Source: Microthrix sp041394405 (GTDB lineage: Bacteria; Actinomycetota; Acidimicrobiia; Acidimicrobiales; Microtrichaceae). Taken from it: a stretch of DNA of 64,000 nucleotides. The DNA lies in NCBI GenBank assembly GCA_041394405.1, contig JAWKIF010000008.1, positions 1 through 64,000 of the forward strand, written 5' to 3'. This document shows positions 52,478 to 61,159 of this stretch, in pieces; within the stretch, counting starts at the first letter, position 1; each line of letters starts with the position of its first letter. The position numbers and the translations under genes are program-made. Below the pieces are notes generated by a model, which ran no database searches, had not been told where the DNA came from, and saw nothing but the letters and a program-made list of their open reading frames with translations.

Positions 52478-53617
52478 TCACCTGAGTAGGGCGACCCCGA
52501 TGGCCGGGATCGCGACGAAAACGATGCCGACGGAGGCCACGATGGCCCCCGGGCGCTCCGCTGCGATTTCGCCCGTGCGGATGGCCAGGCGGATGGGGAT
52601 CTCCCGCAGCGCGGGAACGGGATAGAACAACGCGATGCCCGACACGTTGAACAGGGTATGCACCAGCGCGATGGTGAGGGCCTCGGGGCGGCTGGTGGCG
52701 AGCGACGCCAGGAGGGCGGTGATGGTGGTGCCGACGTTGGCCCCCAGCGCCACCGGGTACACGCTGCGGATGCTCAAGACCCCCGAAGCGGCCAAGGGCA
52801 CCATGACCGAGGTGGTGATGGACGAGGACTGCACCGCCATGGTGATGATCAACCCCAACAACATGGCGGTGGCACCACCGCCCCGCCCCAGCAACGCGTT
52901 GATGGACTGTTCCACCCGGTCGGCCACCAGCGCCCGCATGTTCTTCGTGATGAACGCCAGCGACACGAAGATCGACGCCAATCCCAGCGCGACCAGCAGC
53001 ACGCCCAGCAGCGTGCCGGAGGCCCCCAGGCGTTCCGCCAGCGAGCCCATGGCTTCGGCGGGGCCCTTGACTGCGGCCTTGATGGGGCTGTCGAAGGTGG
53101 CGCCGCTGCTGCCCACCAGGCGCTCGGAGAGCCAGGCCGCCGACCGAGCGAGGAAGTGGGTGGCCAGCTCGAGCGGCAACAACACCGCCACGGCCAGCAG
53201 GTTGAAGTAGTCGTGCACGGTGGCGGCGGCGAAGGCGTCGCGCATCTCGTTGCTTCGGCGCAGGTGCCCCAACGACACCAGCGTGGCGGTCACCGTGGTG
53301 CCGATGTTGGCGCCCAAGATCATGGGAACGGCCGCCTCTACGCTCAACAGCCCGGTCCCCACCAGGCCGACGATGGTGGCGGTGGTCACCGAGGACGATT
53401 GGGCCAGCACCGTGGCCAGAATGCCGATGCACAACCCGGCAATGGGGTTGCGAACGCTGGTGAACAGCTGCTCCTGCACGCCGCTGCCCAAAGAGGAGAT
53501 GCCGTTTTCCAGCACCGACACGCCCACCAGAAACAGGTACAGGAGACCGCCCACCAGCAGGCCACGGGCCCACGTGGGCATCTCGCGGGTGGTCTGGTCC
53601 TGCGCCGCCTCGCTCAC
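52478..53617 (-). CDS. Na+/phosphate symporter (NptA/PiT-unrelated SLC34 family)
   Basis: A 379-residue transporter with two inverted repeats each carrying QSSS: AQSSSVTTATIVGLVGTG and VQSSSITTSVMVPLAASG, the signature of type II Na/Pi cotransporters. Imports phosphate with Na+. The C-terminal PhoU domain sometimes fused in such proteins is separate here (next gene). The start ATG at 53617 is 11 nt downstream of a GCCGAG tract. Confidence 0.9.
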   Translation of the reverse strand: MSEAAQDQTTREMPTWARGLLVGGLLYLFLVGVSVLENGISSLGSGVQEQLFTSVRNPIAGLCIGILATVLAQSSSVTTATIVGLVGTGLLSVEAAVPMILGANIGTTVTATLVSLGHLRRSNEMRDAFAAATVHDYFNLLAVAVLLPLELATHFLARSAAWLSERLVGSSGATFDSPIKAAVKGPAEAMGSLAERLGASGTLLGVLLVALGLASIFVSLAFITKNMRALVADRVEQSINALLGRGGGATAMLLGLIITMAVQSSSITTSVMVPLAASGVLSIRSVYPVALGANVGTTITALLASLATSRPEALTIALVHTLFNVSGIALFYPVPALREIPIRLAIRTGEIAAERPGAIVASVGIVFVAIPAIGVALLR

Positions 53618-53713
53618 GGCCGAGAGTCTCGCTCATGGATGGGCCGCGGGGCCGAATCCGAGCGTCGACGAAGCGGATGCCGAGCCCGGTGGGGCAACGG
53701 ATTGGGTCGCCGA

Positions 53714-53719
53714 TAGTGT
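53714..53719 (+). promoter_or_regulatory. putative leaderless -10 box for the GtrA gene
   Basis: TAGTGT, 7 nt before the ATG at 53727. Confidence 0.45.
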
Positions 53720-53726
53720 GGTGACA

Positions 53727-54299
53727 ATGCACACCGCCGAAGACATCTGGGCGGAGGTTCCCGCACCGACCTCGGTCGATCGCATGAAGCGGCTGTGGAA
53801 CCACCACCAGTTCAGAAAGCTGGCCCGCTACTCCGCGGTCTCCTTGGTGTTCGTTCCCCTCGGACAGGTGCTGTTGCAGCTGTTCCACTGGTGGCTGGGC
53901 ATTGCGGTGGTGCCGGCCCAGCTGATCGCCGCCACCATCCTGACGCCGCCCAACTTCCTGGCCAACAAGTTCTACGTCTGGCGCCATGCCAACCGCGACA
54001 AGGTGCGCACCGAGGCGGTGGTGTTCTGGGTGGCCGCGGTGCTGGGCACGGCCTTCGCCGCCTTCTGCCTGTGGCTCGTGGACGGCTGGTTGCCGGAGGA
54101 TTCGACCGCAGCCTGGGTTCGGGCGGTCGGCATCTTCGCCGCCCAGCTGCTGGGCTACGGCATCGTCTGGGTGGCCCGGTTCATCTTCCTCGACAAGCTG
54201 GTGTTCACCGTCACCCACCTGCACGCCGACGACGAGGCCGCGTCCGAGGCCGCGGAGGAGTCCGACGCAATCGCAGAGTCCACGCCGGTCGGCAGCTGA
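53727..54299 (+). CDS. GtrA-family membrane protein
   Basis: A 190-residue protein with four membrane helices: an N-terminal RKLARYSAVSLVFVPL segment and the NFLANKFYVWRHANRDK motif are GtrA/DPMS3-like. GtrA proteins are thought to flip polyprenyl-phosphate sugars. Acidic C-terminal tail. Followed by a methyltransferase 13 bp later. Confidence 0.85.
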   Translation: MHTAEDIWAEVPAPTSVDRMKRLWNHHQFRKLARYSAVSLVFVPLGQVLLQLFHWWLGIAVVPAQLIAATILTPPNFLANKFYVWRHANRDKVRTEAVVFWVAAVLGTAFAAFCLWLVDGWLPEDSTAAWVRAVGIFAAQLLGYGIVWVARFIFLDKLVFTVTHLHADDEAASEAAEESDAIAESTPVGS

Positions 54300-54312
54300 G
54301 CCCGTCGTCTCG

Positions 54313-54939
54313 ATGACTCCCGAGGATCGCGCGGCGGCCGAGGCCGCCCGGGGCTTCATGCCGCCCGACGAGGGCGTGGCGCTGTTCGAGGCCGCTGCGG
54401 CCGCCCTGGCCGCCGTCGCCGACGCTCCGATGCTCGAAGTGGGGAGCTATTGCGGCAAGTCGGCGCTGTATTTGGGCGTCGCAGCGCGAGACGCCGGCCG
54501 GGTGCTCTTTGCCCTCGACCATCACCGGGGGTCCGAGGAGAACCAGGCCGGGTGGGAGCACCACGACGCCGACCTGGTTGATCCGGCGCTGGGGTTGCTC
54601 GACACGCTCCCGACGTTTCGCCGCACCGTGCATGACGCCGGCCTCGACCGCACCGTCGTGGCGTTGGTGGGTCACTCCGAGGTGGTGGCGCCGGTGTGGG
54701 GCAGCGCGTTGGCGTTGCTGTTCATCGACGGCGGGCATGGCACGGAGCCGGCGCACCGCGACTACGAGCTGTGGACCCCACACGTGGCCCGGGGCGGCAC
54801 CCTGGCCATCCACGACGTGTTTCCGGACCCGGCAGATGGCGGGCGTCCGCCCTATGAGATCTACCTCCGAGCGCTGGAATCGGGCCGGTTTGTTGAGAGC
54901 GGAGCGGCCGGGTCGCTGCGGCTGTTGCTGCGGGTCTGA
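54313..54939 (+). CDS. class I SAM-dependent methyltransferase (Methyltransf_24)
   Basis: A 208-residue methyltransferase: MLEVGSYCGKSALYLGVAAR (SAM loop, motif I) and LALLFIDGGHGTE (motif near the acceptor site), HDVFPDPA at the C-terminus. The substrate is unknown; relatives methylate O-sugars or secondary metabolites. Converges with the next gene, stop to stop with no gap. Confidence 0.85.
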   Translation: MTPEDRAAAEAARGFMPPDEGVALFEAAAAALAAVADAPMLEVGSYCGKSALYLGVAARDAGRVLFALDHHRGSEENQAGWEHHDADLVDPALGLLDTLPTFRRTVHDAGLDRTVVALVGHSEVVAPVWGSALALLFIDGGHGTEPAHRDYELWTPHVARGGTLAIHDVFPDPADGGRPPYEIYLRALESGRFVESGAAGSLRLLLRV

Positions 54940-55476
54940 CTACTGGGCGTCTGATTGCTGGGCGTCAGATTGCTGGGCGTCCGATTGCGGGGCGTGCGAT
55001 TGCGGGGCGTTCGGCCCGCGCTCCCGGTCCATGGGTGCCGCGGCGCTCCAGCGTCGCGAGGATCGGCGGCTTTGGCGGATGACCAAGGCTGCGATCGCCC
55101 CGAGGACCACCAGCATGCCGCCCAACACGGCGAACTGGCTGCCCGTGCCCCGATCGCCCTGATACTCGGGGGCGCTCCCCGAGTTGGGGCGGGGCAACAT
55201 GTTGTTGAGGCCGTCCCCCTTGGGTACCGGGTCTGCAACGGTGGTCTCGCCGGGCAACGGCCGTTGTTCGACCAACGGCGGTGGTGTGGTGGGCGATCCG
55301 GCGGTCGTCGGCGCGGTGTCGGTCGTCGGCGCGGTGTCGGTCGTCGGGGTTTCCTGGGCGATAGCGGCGCCGGCGGCGTGGGCGCCACCCGGCCCGGCGG
55401 CGAGCGACCAGCCGGCAACCAGCACGACGCCCAGTGCCCGCGCGGCCGCCATCGGCCCGGGGCGGAAGCCGCTCAC
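54940..55476 (-). CDS. secreted/membrane-anchored small protein with QSDAQ repeats
   Basis: A 178-residue protein: signal peptide (GVVLVAGWSLAAGPGGAHA), Thr/Pro-rich linker with three TTDTAP-like units, a C-terminal helix (FAVLGGMLVVLGAIAALVIRQ) and a cytoplasmic basic tail ending in (QSDAQ) repeats. No family recognised. GTG at 55476 overlaps the previous stop (GTGA) and belongs to the GT4 operon. Confidence 0.65.
   Translation of the reverse strand: MSGFRPGPMAAARALGVVLVAGWSLAAGPGGAHAAGAAIAQETPTTDTAPTTDTAPTTAGSPTTPPPLVEQRPLPGETTVADPVPKGDGLNNMLPRPNSGSAPEYQGDRGTGSQFAVLGGMLVVLGAIAALVIRQSRRSSRRWSAAAPMDRERGPNAPQSHAPQSDAQQSDAQQSDAQ
54943..55009 (+). repeat. 15-bp tandem repeat encoding QSDAQ/PQSHA units
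   Basis: Four and a half units of ctgggcgtctgattg-like sequence with single-base changes; they code the C-terminus of the small membrane protein on the minus strand. Confidence 0.85.
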
Positions 55477-56534
55477 GGCGGTGAGGGTGGCCCTGCGGGC
55501 AGGCGGGCGTGGTCGGTGAACAGCCACGACGCCGGGCTGGCCTGCGTCAGCGCATCCGCGGCCAGCACCACGGCGGCCGAGGAGTAGGTGGAGCGTTCGT
55601 CGGCCGGGAAGTAGTCCTCCTGGGGATACACGATGCCGGTCCAGTAGTGGCCCTCCTCGGTGCGCAGCCGTTGCGCCCAGGCGAACATGTCGGCCGCAAC
55701 CTGCTCCTCGCCCACGGCCAGGTGGGCCATGGCGCATTCGCAGGTCTCCGCAGCGGTTACCCACGGACGGTCCGACACGCAGCGCACGCCCCGGTCCTCC
55801 ATGACGAACGCCGCCCTGCGGGCATCCAACCGGTGGCGGCCGCGTTCGCCCGCCTCAACGCCGGTGAGCACCGGGTAGTACCAGTCCATGGCCCAGCGGT
55901 GCTTGGGGGCGAACGCCTCGGGCTCCTCCCGAATCACTCGGCCGAGGGCCTGGGCGGCGGCCACCCATCCGGGCCGGTCCTCGCCCAGCACCTCGGCCAC
56001 GGCGACGGCGCAGCGCAGGCTGTGGCAGATGGAACTCGAGCCGGTGAGGAGGGCGAACTCGAAGGCCGAGCCGTCGGGCTTGCGGGCCCAGAACACCTCG
56101 CCACGATCGGTTTGGAGGCCGCGCACGAACTCGACGGCCCCGCACAGCAGCTGCCAGTGCCGGGCGAGGAAGTCCCGATCCTCAAAGAGCAGCCAGTGGA
56201 AGTACAACCCCGTCGCTACGTAGGCCACGCAGTTCGCGTCGAACTTCTCCTCCTCCACCTCGCCGCCGGCCAGGTAGTACTGGTGCCAGGAGCCGTCGGG
56301 GTGTTGGAGCCCCGACAGCCAGTCGTAGCCGGCCTCCGCCGCCTGGCGCCTGCCGCCCAACATGAGCGCCATCAACGCCTCGACGTGGTTCCACGGGTCG
56401 GAGTGGCCGCCCGGGTACCACGGCATCATGCCGTCGCCCAGCTGCCAGTCCGCCAGCAGGCCGACGGTGGTGGCCAGCTGCTCGGCCTCCAACACTCCGG
56501 GAACGCCCGCCAGCCAGCCCGTCGAGTCGCTCAC
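55473..56534 (-). CDS. alpha/alpha-toroid protein (prenyltransferase-like repeats or glycosidase)
   Basis: A 353-residue protein with helix-rich repeats: GVLEAEQLATTVGLLADWQLGDGMMPW, WLSGLQHPDGSWHQYY and AHLAVGEEQVAADMFAW resemble prenyltransferase/squalene-cyclase QW repeats or six-hairpin glycosidases. Acidic pairs (DGS, EEEKFD) could be catalytic but I cannot name the reaction. GTG start overlaps the methyltransferase stop (GTGA). Confidence 0.7.
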   Translation of the reverse strand: MSDSTGWLAGVPGVLEAEQLATTVGLLADWQLGDGMMPWYPGGHSDPWNHVEALMALMLGGRRQAAEAGYDWLSGLQHPDGSWHQYYLAGGEVEEEKFDANCVAYVATGLYFHWLLFEDRDFLARHWQLLCGAVEFVRGLQTDRGEVFWARKPDGSAFEFALLTGSSSICHSLRCAVAVAEVLGEDRPGWVAAAQALGRVIREEPEAFAPKHRWAMDWYYPVLTGVEAGERGRHRLDARRAAFVMEDRGVRCVSDRPWVTAAETCECAMAHLAVGEEQVAADMFAWAQRLRTEEGHYWTGIVYPQEDYFPADERSTYSSAAVVLAADALTQASPASWLFTDHARLPAGPPSPP

Positions 56535-57259
56535 TGGCGCCCCGCAGGGCGCCGGGCGTAGGCCACCAGGCTCTTCCCCAGCGGTCGGGCCAGCAACCGA
56601 TCGGCCGTCCGGGTGATCCAGGGCTCCTCGACCATGTCCCACACCAACAGCCGGTGGTAGGCCTTCACGGCCCGGCTGGATTCGTTGGTGGGGCCCACCA
56701 GGCATCGCAGCCACCAGTAGGGGCTGTGCAGGGCATGGGTGCGGCTGGTGCCCGCCGGTGCCAGGCCGGCTTCGGCCATGCGATCGCTCAGCATCGGCTC
56801 GGTGTAGATGCGGACGTGGCCGCCCTCAACCAGCGGGGCGTGGTACTCGGCCGAGAGGGCCCAGCAGACCTTCTCGGGAAACCAGGACGGCACCGTGGCC
56901 GCCATGATGCCCCCGGGTTTCAACACCCGACGGATCTCGGCCAGCACGCCGGCGTCATCGCCGATGTGCTCCAGGACCTCCGAGACGACGATGCGGTCGA
57001 AGGTGGCGTCGGCAAAAGGCAGGCTCAGGGCGTCGCCGCGCATCACCATGACGCCAATGTCGGCAGGCGCCTCGCCCACCTCCACCATGGCTCCCAGCAT
57101 GACGGCCACGTCCGGAAGCTCACCGGGGTCGTAGTCCAGGGCCACCACGTGGGCGCCCCGGCGAGCGGCCTCGAAGCTGTGGCGGCCAGCGCCTGCGCCG
57201 ATGTCCAGGAAGCGGTGTCCGGCGCGCACGTCCAGGCGGTCGAAGTCGACGGTCAGCAT
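56531..57259 (-). CDS. SAM-dependent methyltransferase (UbiE/Methyltransf_11)
   Basis: A 242-residue methyltransferase: FLDIGAGAGRHSFEAARRGAHVVALDYD binds SAM, and MRGDALSLPFADATFDRIVVSEVLEHI and VLKPGGIMAATVP are the usual motifs; a C-terminal WW-rich part follows. Acts in the middle of the GT4 operon. ATG 57259 lies 11 bp after the GT4 stop. Confidence 0.85.
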   Translation of the reverse strand: MLTVDFDRLDVRAGHRFLDIGAGAGRHSFEAARRGAHVVALDYDPGELPDVAVMLGAMVEVGEAPADIGVMVMRGDALSLPFADATFDRIVVSEVLEHIGDDAGVLAEIRRVLKPGGIMAATVPSWFPEKVCWALSAEYHAPLVEGGHVRIYTEPMLSDRMAEAGLAPAGTSRTHALHSPYWWLRCLVGPTNESSRAVKAYHRLLVWDMVEEPWITRTADRLLARPLGKSLVAYARRPAGRQ

Positions 57260-57269
57260 GCGGCGCGTT

Positions 57270-58559
57270 TCATGGGCGTTCCCTGCGGGCCTGCGCTGCC
57301 TCGTCGAGCAGTGCCCGGTAGTGGGTGACGGTGCGCTCGGCGGTGCGCTTCCAGCTCCAGTTCTCCACCACCCGGTTGCGGCCCCGCTCGCCCACGGCGG
57401 CGGCCTCCACGGGGTGGTCCAGCACGTTGCCGATGGCTGCGGCCAGTGCATCGGAGTCGCTGGGGGGCACCTGGTAGCAGGTGTCGCCGTCGCTTCCGGT
57501 GACCTCCGGCAGTGCGCCGCCGGTGGTGGCCACCAGCGGACAGGCGGCGGCCATGGCCTCGATGGCGGGCAGCGAAAACCCCTCATAGAGCGAGGGAACG
57601 ACGGCCACCGATGCCTCCGAGTACAGCTCCACGATGCGCTCGTCGGTCACGCCGCTGACGAACTCCACCGCGTCGCGCAGGCCCAGCCGATCCAGGGTGG
57701 TCTCGGTGCGGCTGCCCTCCTTGAGCCGACCGATGATGGTGAGCGTCACGTCGGGTCGCTCGGCGCGCAGCTTGGCCACGGCCTCCAGCAGGAAGCGTTG
57801 GCCCTTCATGGCCACGTCCGCCGAGGCGGTGGAGATGATTCGGCCCGGGATGCGTTCGGTGCCCAGCAGCGGCCGAAACAGCGACGGGTCGACACCCACG
57901 GGCACGATGTGCAGCCGGTCGGCGGCCACCTCGTGGTCGGCGCGGATGTCGGTGGCGGAGTTCTCCGACACGGTGATGATGCGGCTCAGCCGCTTGGCCA
58001 CCCGGGTCTGCATGCGGGTGAACCGATACCAGCGGCGCTTTCCCCAGCGGGCCCGGAAGCCCTCGGCGTGCTCCAACTCCACCCGGCGGTCCACGGTGAT
58101 GGGGTGATGGATGGTGCCCAGTACCGGAAGGCCCATGCGTTCGATGGCCAGCAGGCCATATCCCAGGCACTGGTTGTCGTGAACGAGGTCGAAGCGGTTG
58201 CCATGGGTGCGCAGCCATTGGGCAGCGCGCACCGAGAAGGCCAGGGGTTCGGGGAAGGTCCCGGCGGAGAACGAGGTGACCTCCACCCAGTCGGCCAGAT
58301 CCTTGATCTCCCACAACCCGGGCATGCGCATGGGGTAGTGGTCGTTGTAGATGTCCAGGCTGGGCAGCTCCACCAGCGGTACCCGAGCATCGAGGTGCGG
58401 GTAGGGCTGACCGGACAGCACCTCCACCCGGTGGCCGAGGTCGACGAGGGCCTTGGTGAGGTGCCGGGTATACACGCCCTGGCCCCCCACATGGGGCTTG
58501 CCCCGGTAGGTGAGATAGGCGATGGAGAGCGGATCGCCTGGTCCGGGGGGTGCACGCAT
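57270..58559 (-). CDS. GT4-family glycosyltransferase
   Basis: A 429-residue retaining glycosyltransferase with N-terminal YRGKPHVGGQGVYTRHLTKAL and C-terminal VVPSLYEGFSLPAIEAMAAA (EX7E site). Likely uses GDP/UDP-sugars for a surface glycan or glycolipid. It heads an operon with a methyltransferase, a toroid protein and a small secreted protein. Confidence 0.9.
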   Translation of the reverse strand: MRAPPGPGDPLSIAYLTYRGKPHVGGQGVYTRHLTKALVDLGHRVEVLSGQPYPHLDARVPLVELPSLDIYNDHYPMRMPGLWEIKDLADWVEVTSFSAGTFPEPLAFSVRAAQWLRTHGNRFDLVHDNQCLGYGLLAIERMGLPVLGTIHHPITVDRRVELEHAEGFRARWGKRRWYRFTRMQTRVAKRLSRIITVSENSATDIRADHEVAADRLHIVPVGVDPSLFRPLLGTERIPGRIISTASADVAMKGQRFLLEAVAKLRAERPDVTLTIIGRLKEGSRTETTLDRLGLRDAVEFVSGVTDERIVELYSEASVAVVPSLYEGFSLPAIEAMAAACPLVATTGGALPEVTGSDGDTCYQVPPSDSDALAAAIGNVLDHPVEAAAVGERGRNRVVENWSWKRTAERTVTHYRALLDEAAQARRERP

Positions 58560-58619
58560 GGCCGACTAGCTTCCCCGCATGGTCGCTGAACGGTCAATCC
58601 CGCATCCCCCTTCCCGCTG

Positions 58620-59123
58620 ATGCGCGCCGTCGTGCAACGGGTGAGCGAGGCGCACGTGAGCGTCGATCACGCGGTGGTGGGCGAGGTGGCCGGTGGGCTG
58701 TGCGTGCTGGTGGGTGTGACCCACGACGACACCCCCGAGCGGGCCCGGCAGCTGGCCGCCAAGGTGTGGAACCTCCGCATCTTCGACGCTGTCACACCGG
58801 CCCCCGAGCCCAACGGCGCCGCACCGGGACGGGGCGGCGAGCGGTCGCTGGCCGAGCGCACCGCGGCGGGCGAGCCGGTGGGGGCGCTGGTGATCAGCCA
58901 GTTCACGCTGTACGCAGACACGTCCCGGGGGCGACGTCCCGGCTACGGCGCCGCTGCGCCTGGCCCCGTGGCCGAGCCGTTGGTGGCCGAGGTTGTGGCC
59001 GAACTGACGCGCCTCGGGGCGCAGGTGGCCACCGGCCGTTTCGGGGCGGACATGGCGGTCACCCTCACCAACGACGGGCCGTTCACGATTCTGTTGGACG
59101 TTCCCGCCGCCGGCGCTTCCTGA
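58620..59123 (+). CDS. dtd: D-aminoacyl-tRNA deacylase
   Basis: A 167-residue proofreading enzyme that clears D-amino acids (and Gly) from tRNA. SQFTLYAD is the active-site motif and TNDGPFT the NDGPVT-like motif (Val to Phe). An ~20-residue loop insert (about 60-85) makes it longer than the usual ~145. Its 3' end overlaps lnt by 41 bp on the opposite strand. Confidence 0.92.
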   Translation: MRAVVQRVSEAHVSVDHAVVGEVAGGLCVLVGVTHDDTPERARQLAAKVWNLRIFDAVTPAPEPNGAAPGRGGERSLAERTAAGEPVGALVISQFTLYADTSRGRRPGYGAAAPGPVAEPLVAEVVAELTRLGAQVATGRFGADMAVTLTNDGPFTILLDVPAAGAS

Positions 59124-60588
59124 CCGTCGGCGCCCACGCGGCGGCAAGCAGGGCGATGGCCACGACCAGTGGCAGGGTGAGGCCGGTGGCCTGGGCCACG
59201 GTGGTGCCCGTGCGGCGCTCGACGGTGGCCCGCAGCACCCGCTGTTCGGACACGGCGCTTCGGGCCAGGACGTTGCCCGAGGGGTCGACAACCGCCGAGA
59301 ATCCGGTGGGTGCGGACTGCAGCACCCACCGACCCGACTCGATGGCCCGAAGCCTGCTGTTGGCCACCTGCTGGCTCTGCACGAGCGTGAGCCAGTAGGA
59401 GGCGCCGTTGGTGGGGTTCAACACCAGCTCGCCCCCGGCATTGACGCCCTCGCGCACTCGGCGGGGAAAGAACACCTCCCAGCTGACCACCACCGCCGCC
59501 CGGGCCTGCTGCCCGTCGGCCAAGGGCAGGCGCACCATGGCCACCCCGTCGCCCGGGACCTGATCGCGTCGGGGCAACAGCCCCCCGCCGAACGGTTCCA
59601 CAAGGGGCCGGAACGGCACGTACTCGCCGAAGGGCACCCGGCGTTCCTTGTCGTAGCGGTCGCCCCGGACGCCGTCGGCGTCGTAGACCACCGAAAAGTT
59701 GGCGAAGTGCTCCGCATCGACGTCTTCCACCACGCCCACCACCAGCGGCGCGCCCAGCCGTTGCGCCTCGGCCGCCAGCACGTCGTTGGTGGTGCTGTCC
59801 GCCAGCCGACCGTTCACATCGACCACGTTCTCGGGCCACAGCACCAGGTCCACGGCCCCGCCACCGGGGATCTGGGCGCTGGCCTCCAGGTGGCGGTTGA
59901 ACACATCGGCGGGGTCGGTGTCGAGGGCCACGGTGCCCTGCGGGCCCCCGCCCTGCACGACGGCCACCGTCAGCGGCGCCACGACGCTGCCCCGGGGGGC
60001 GACGACGCCGACCGCCGCCAGCAGCACCACCGGGGCCATGAGCGCGGCCGACGCCCGAGGGCGACGCCGCAGGGACGCCTCCAGTGCTGCGGCCGCTACG
60101 GCGACAGCGAGCGTGAGCAGGGCGGCGCCGCCCAGGCGGGCCACCGGCGCCAGGGGGCCCTGGGCCTGGGTGAGCGACAGCGGGGACAGCGGCACCCCGC
60201 CGAACGGGGCGTGCTCTCGGATCAGCTCGCTGATGGCCAGGGCGGCGGGCAGCGCCAGCCAACGCATGGGGCCTCGCGGCGTCGCCAGCCCGGCGGCGCC
60301 CAGCAGCGCGGCGAAGGTACCCACGGCGATGACGTAGCCCGGCGGGGTGAAGGTCACCATCCACAGCAGCGATGGGGCGAACCAGCCCACACCCACGCCG
60401 AAGCTGCGCCAGAATCGCTGCCGCGGTGCCGCGCCGGCCAGCAGGGCCAACCACAGCGCCAGGCCAGCCACGCTGAGCGGCCACCATCCCCATGGGGGCA
60501 GCCCGGCGCACACCGCCAGCCCGGAGGTGACCGAGGCTGCGATAGCGGCCCAGCGGTTGGCAGTCCAGAGCGGATGGTCGGCTTTCAC
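59083..60588 (-). CDS. lnt: apolipoprotein N-acyltransferase (catalytic Cys replaced by Ser)
   Basis: A 501-residue protein with N-terminal membrane helices (about 1-210) and a nitrilase-type domain. E253 (WPEN) and K314 (YDKERRVPFGEYVPF) of the triad are kept, but the Cys of the CYE motif is Ser369 in VVVSWEVFFP. It would N-acylate lipoproteins; several lipoproteins in this window could be substrates. Activity is uncertain. GTG start at 60588, chosen for MKADHPLW. Confidence 0.85.
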   Translation of the reverse strand: MKADHPLWTANRWAAIAASVTSGLAVCAGLPPWGWWPLSVAGLALWLALLAGAAPRQRFWRSFGVGVGWFAPSLLWMVTFTPPGYVIAVGTFAALLGAAGLATPRGPMRWLALPAALAISELIREHAPFGGVPLSPLSLTQAQGPLAPVARLGGAALLTLAVAVAAAALEASLRRRPRASAALMAPVVLLAAVGVVAPRGSVVAPLTVAVVQGGGPQGTVALDTDPADVFNRHLEASAQIPGGGAVDLVLWPENVVDVNGRLADSTTNDVLAAEAQRLGAPLVVGVVEDVDAEHFANFSVVYDADGVRGDRYDKERRVPFGEYVPFRPLVEPFGGGLLPRRDQVPGDGVAMVRLPLADGQQARAAVVVSWEVFFPRRVREGVNAGGELVLNPTNGASYWLTLVQSQQVANSRLRAIESGRWVLQSAPTGFSAVVDPSGNVLARSAVSEQRVLRATVERRTGTTVAQATGLTLPLVVAIALLAAAWAPTVRKRRRRERPTES

Positions 60589-60661
60589 CAGCTCAGTACA
60601 CCAGACTGAGGGGCGTGGACGCCGCACCGGGTGATGCAGTACCTGCCCAAGGTGGTCGTCG

Positions 60662-61159
60662 GTGATGCTGGCCGCTGCGGCGCCATGGTGGCTGGAGCTC
60701 ACGGTGGCGGTGGCGCTGGTGGTGGCCATGGTGGGGGTGGTCGTGCCGGTGCTGCCCGGTGTGGCCCTGGCCTGGGCGGCGATCGTCGTGTGGGCGCTCG
60801 CCGAGCGCACGGTGGCGGGCTGGCTGGTCCTCCTCGCCGCCAGCGCCATTGCAGCGCTGGGCTTCGGCGTGAAGTACCTGGTGCCGACTCGGCGCATGCG
60901 CGATGGGGGGGTGCCCACCACCACCATGCTGGCGGGAGCGCTGGTGGGCATCGTCGGGTTCTTCGTGGTGCCGGTGGTGGGCGCCCCACTGGGATTCGTG
61001 CTGGGCATCTATGCCGCCGAGTGGTACCGCCTCCAGGACCACGCCGAGGCGTGGCCGTCCACCCGGGTTGCCCTGGGGGCCGTGGGCCTGGCCATGCTCA
61101 TCGAGATCGCCACCGTGGCCCTGATGGCGACCGTGTGGATTCCCGGTGCGGTCTTCTGA
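60662..61159 (+). CDS. DUF456 membrane protein
   Basis: A 165-residue protein with about four helices and the DUF456 pattern (LPGVALAWAAI, and VKYLVPTRRMRDGGVPTTTMLAG). The function is unknown. GTG 60662 or ATG 60665 are both possible. Its stop overlaps the sortase start by 14 bp. Confidence 0.8.
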   Translation: MMLAAAAPWWLELTVAVALVVAMVGVVVPVLPGVALAWAAIVVWALAERTVAGWLVLLAASAIAALGFGVKYLVPTRRMRDGGVPTTTMLAGALVGIVGFFVVPVVGAPLGFVLGIYAAEWYRLQDHAEAWPSTRVALGAVGLAMLIEIATVALMATVWIPGAVF

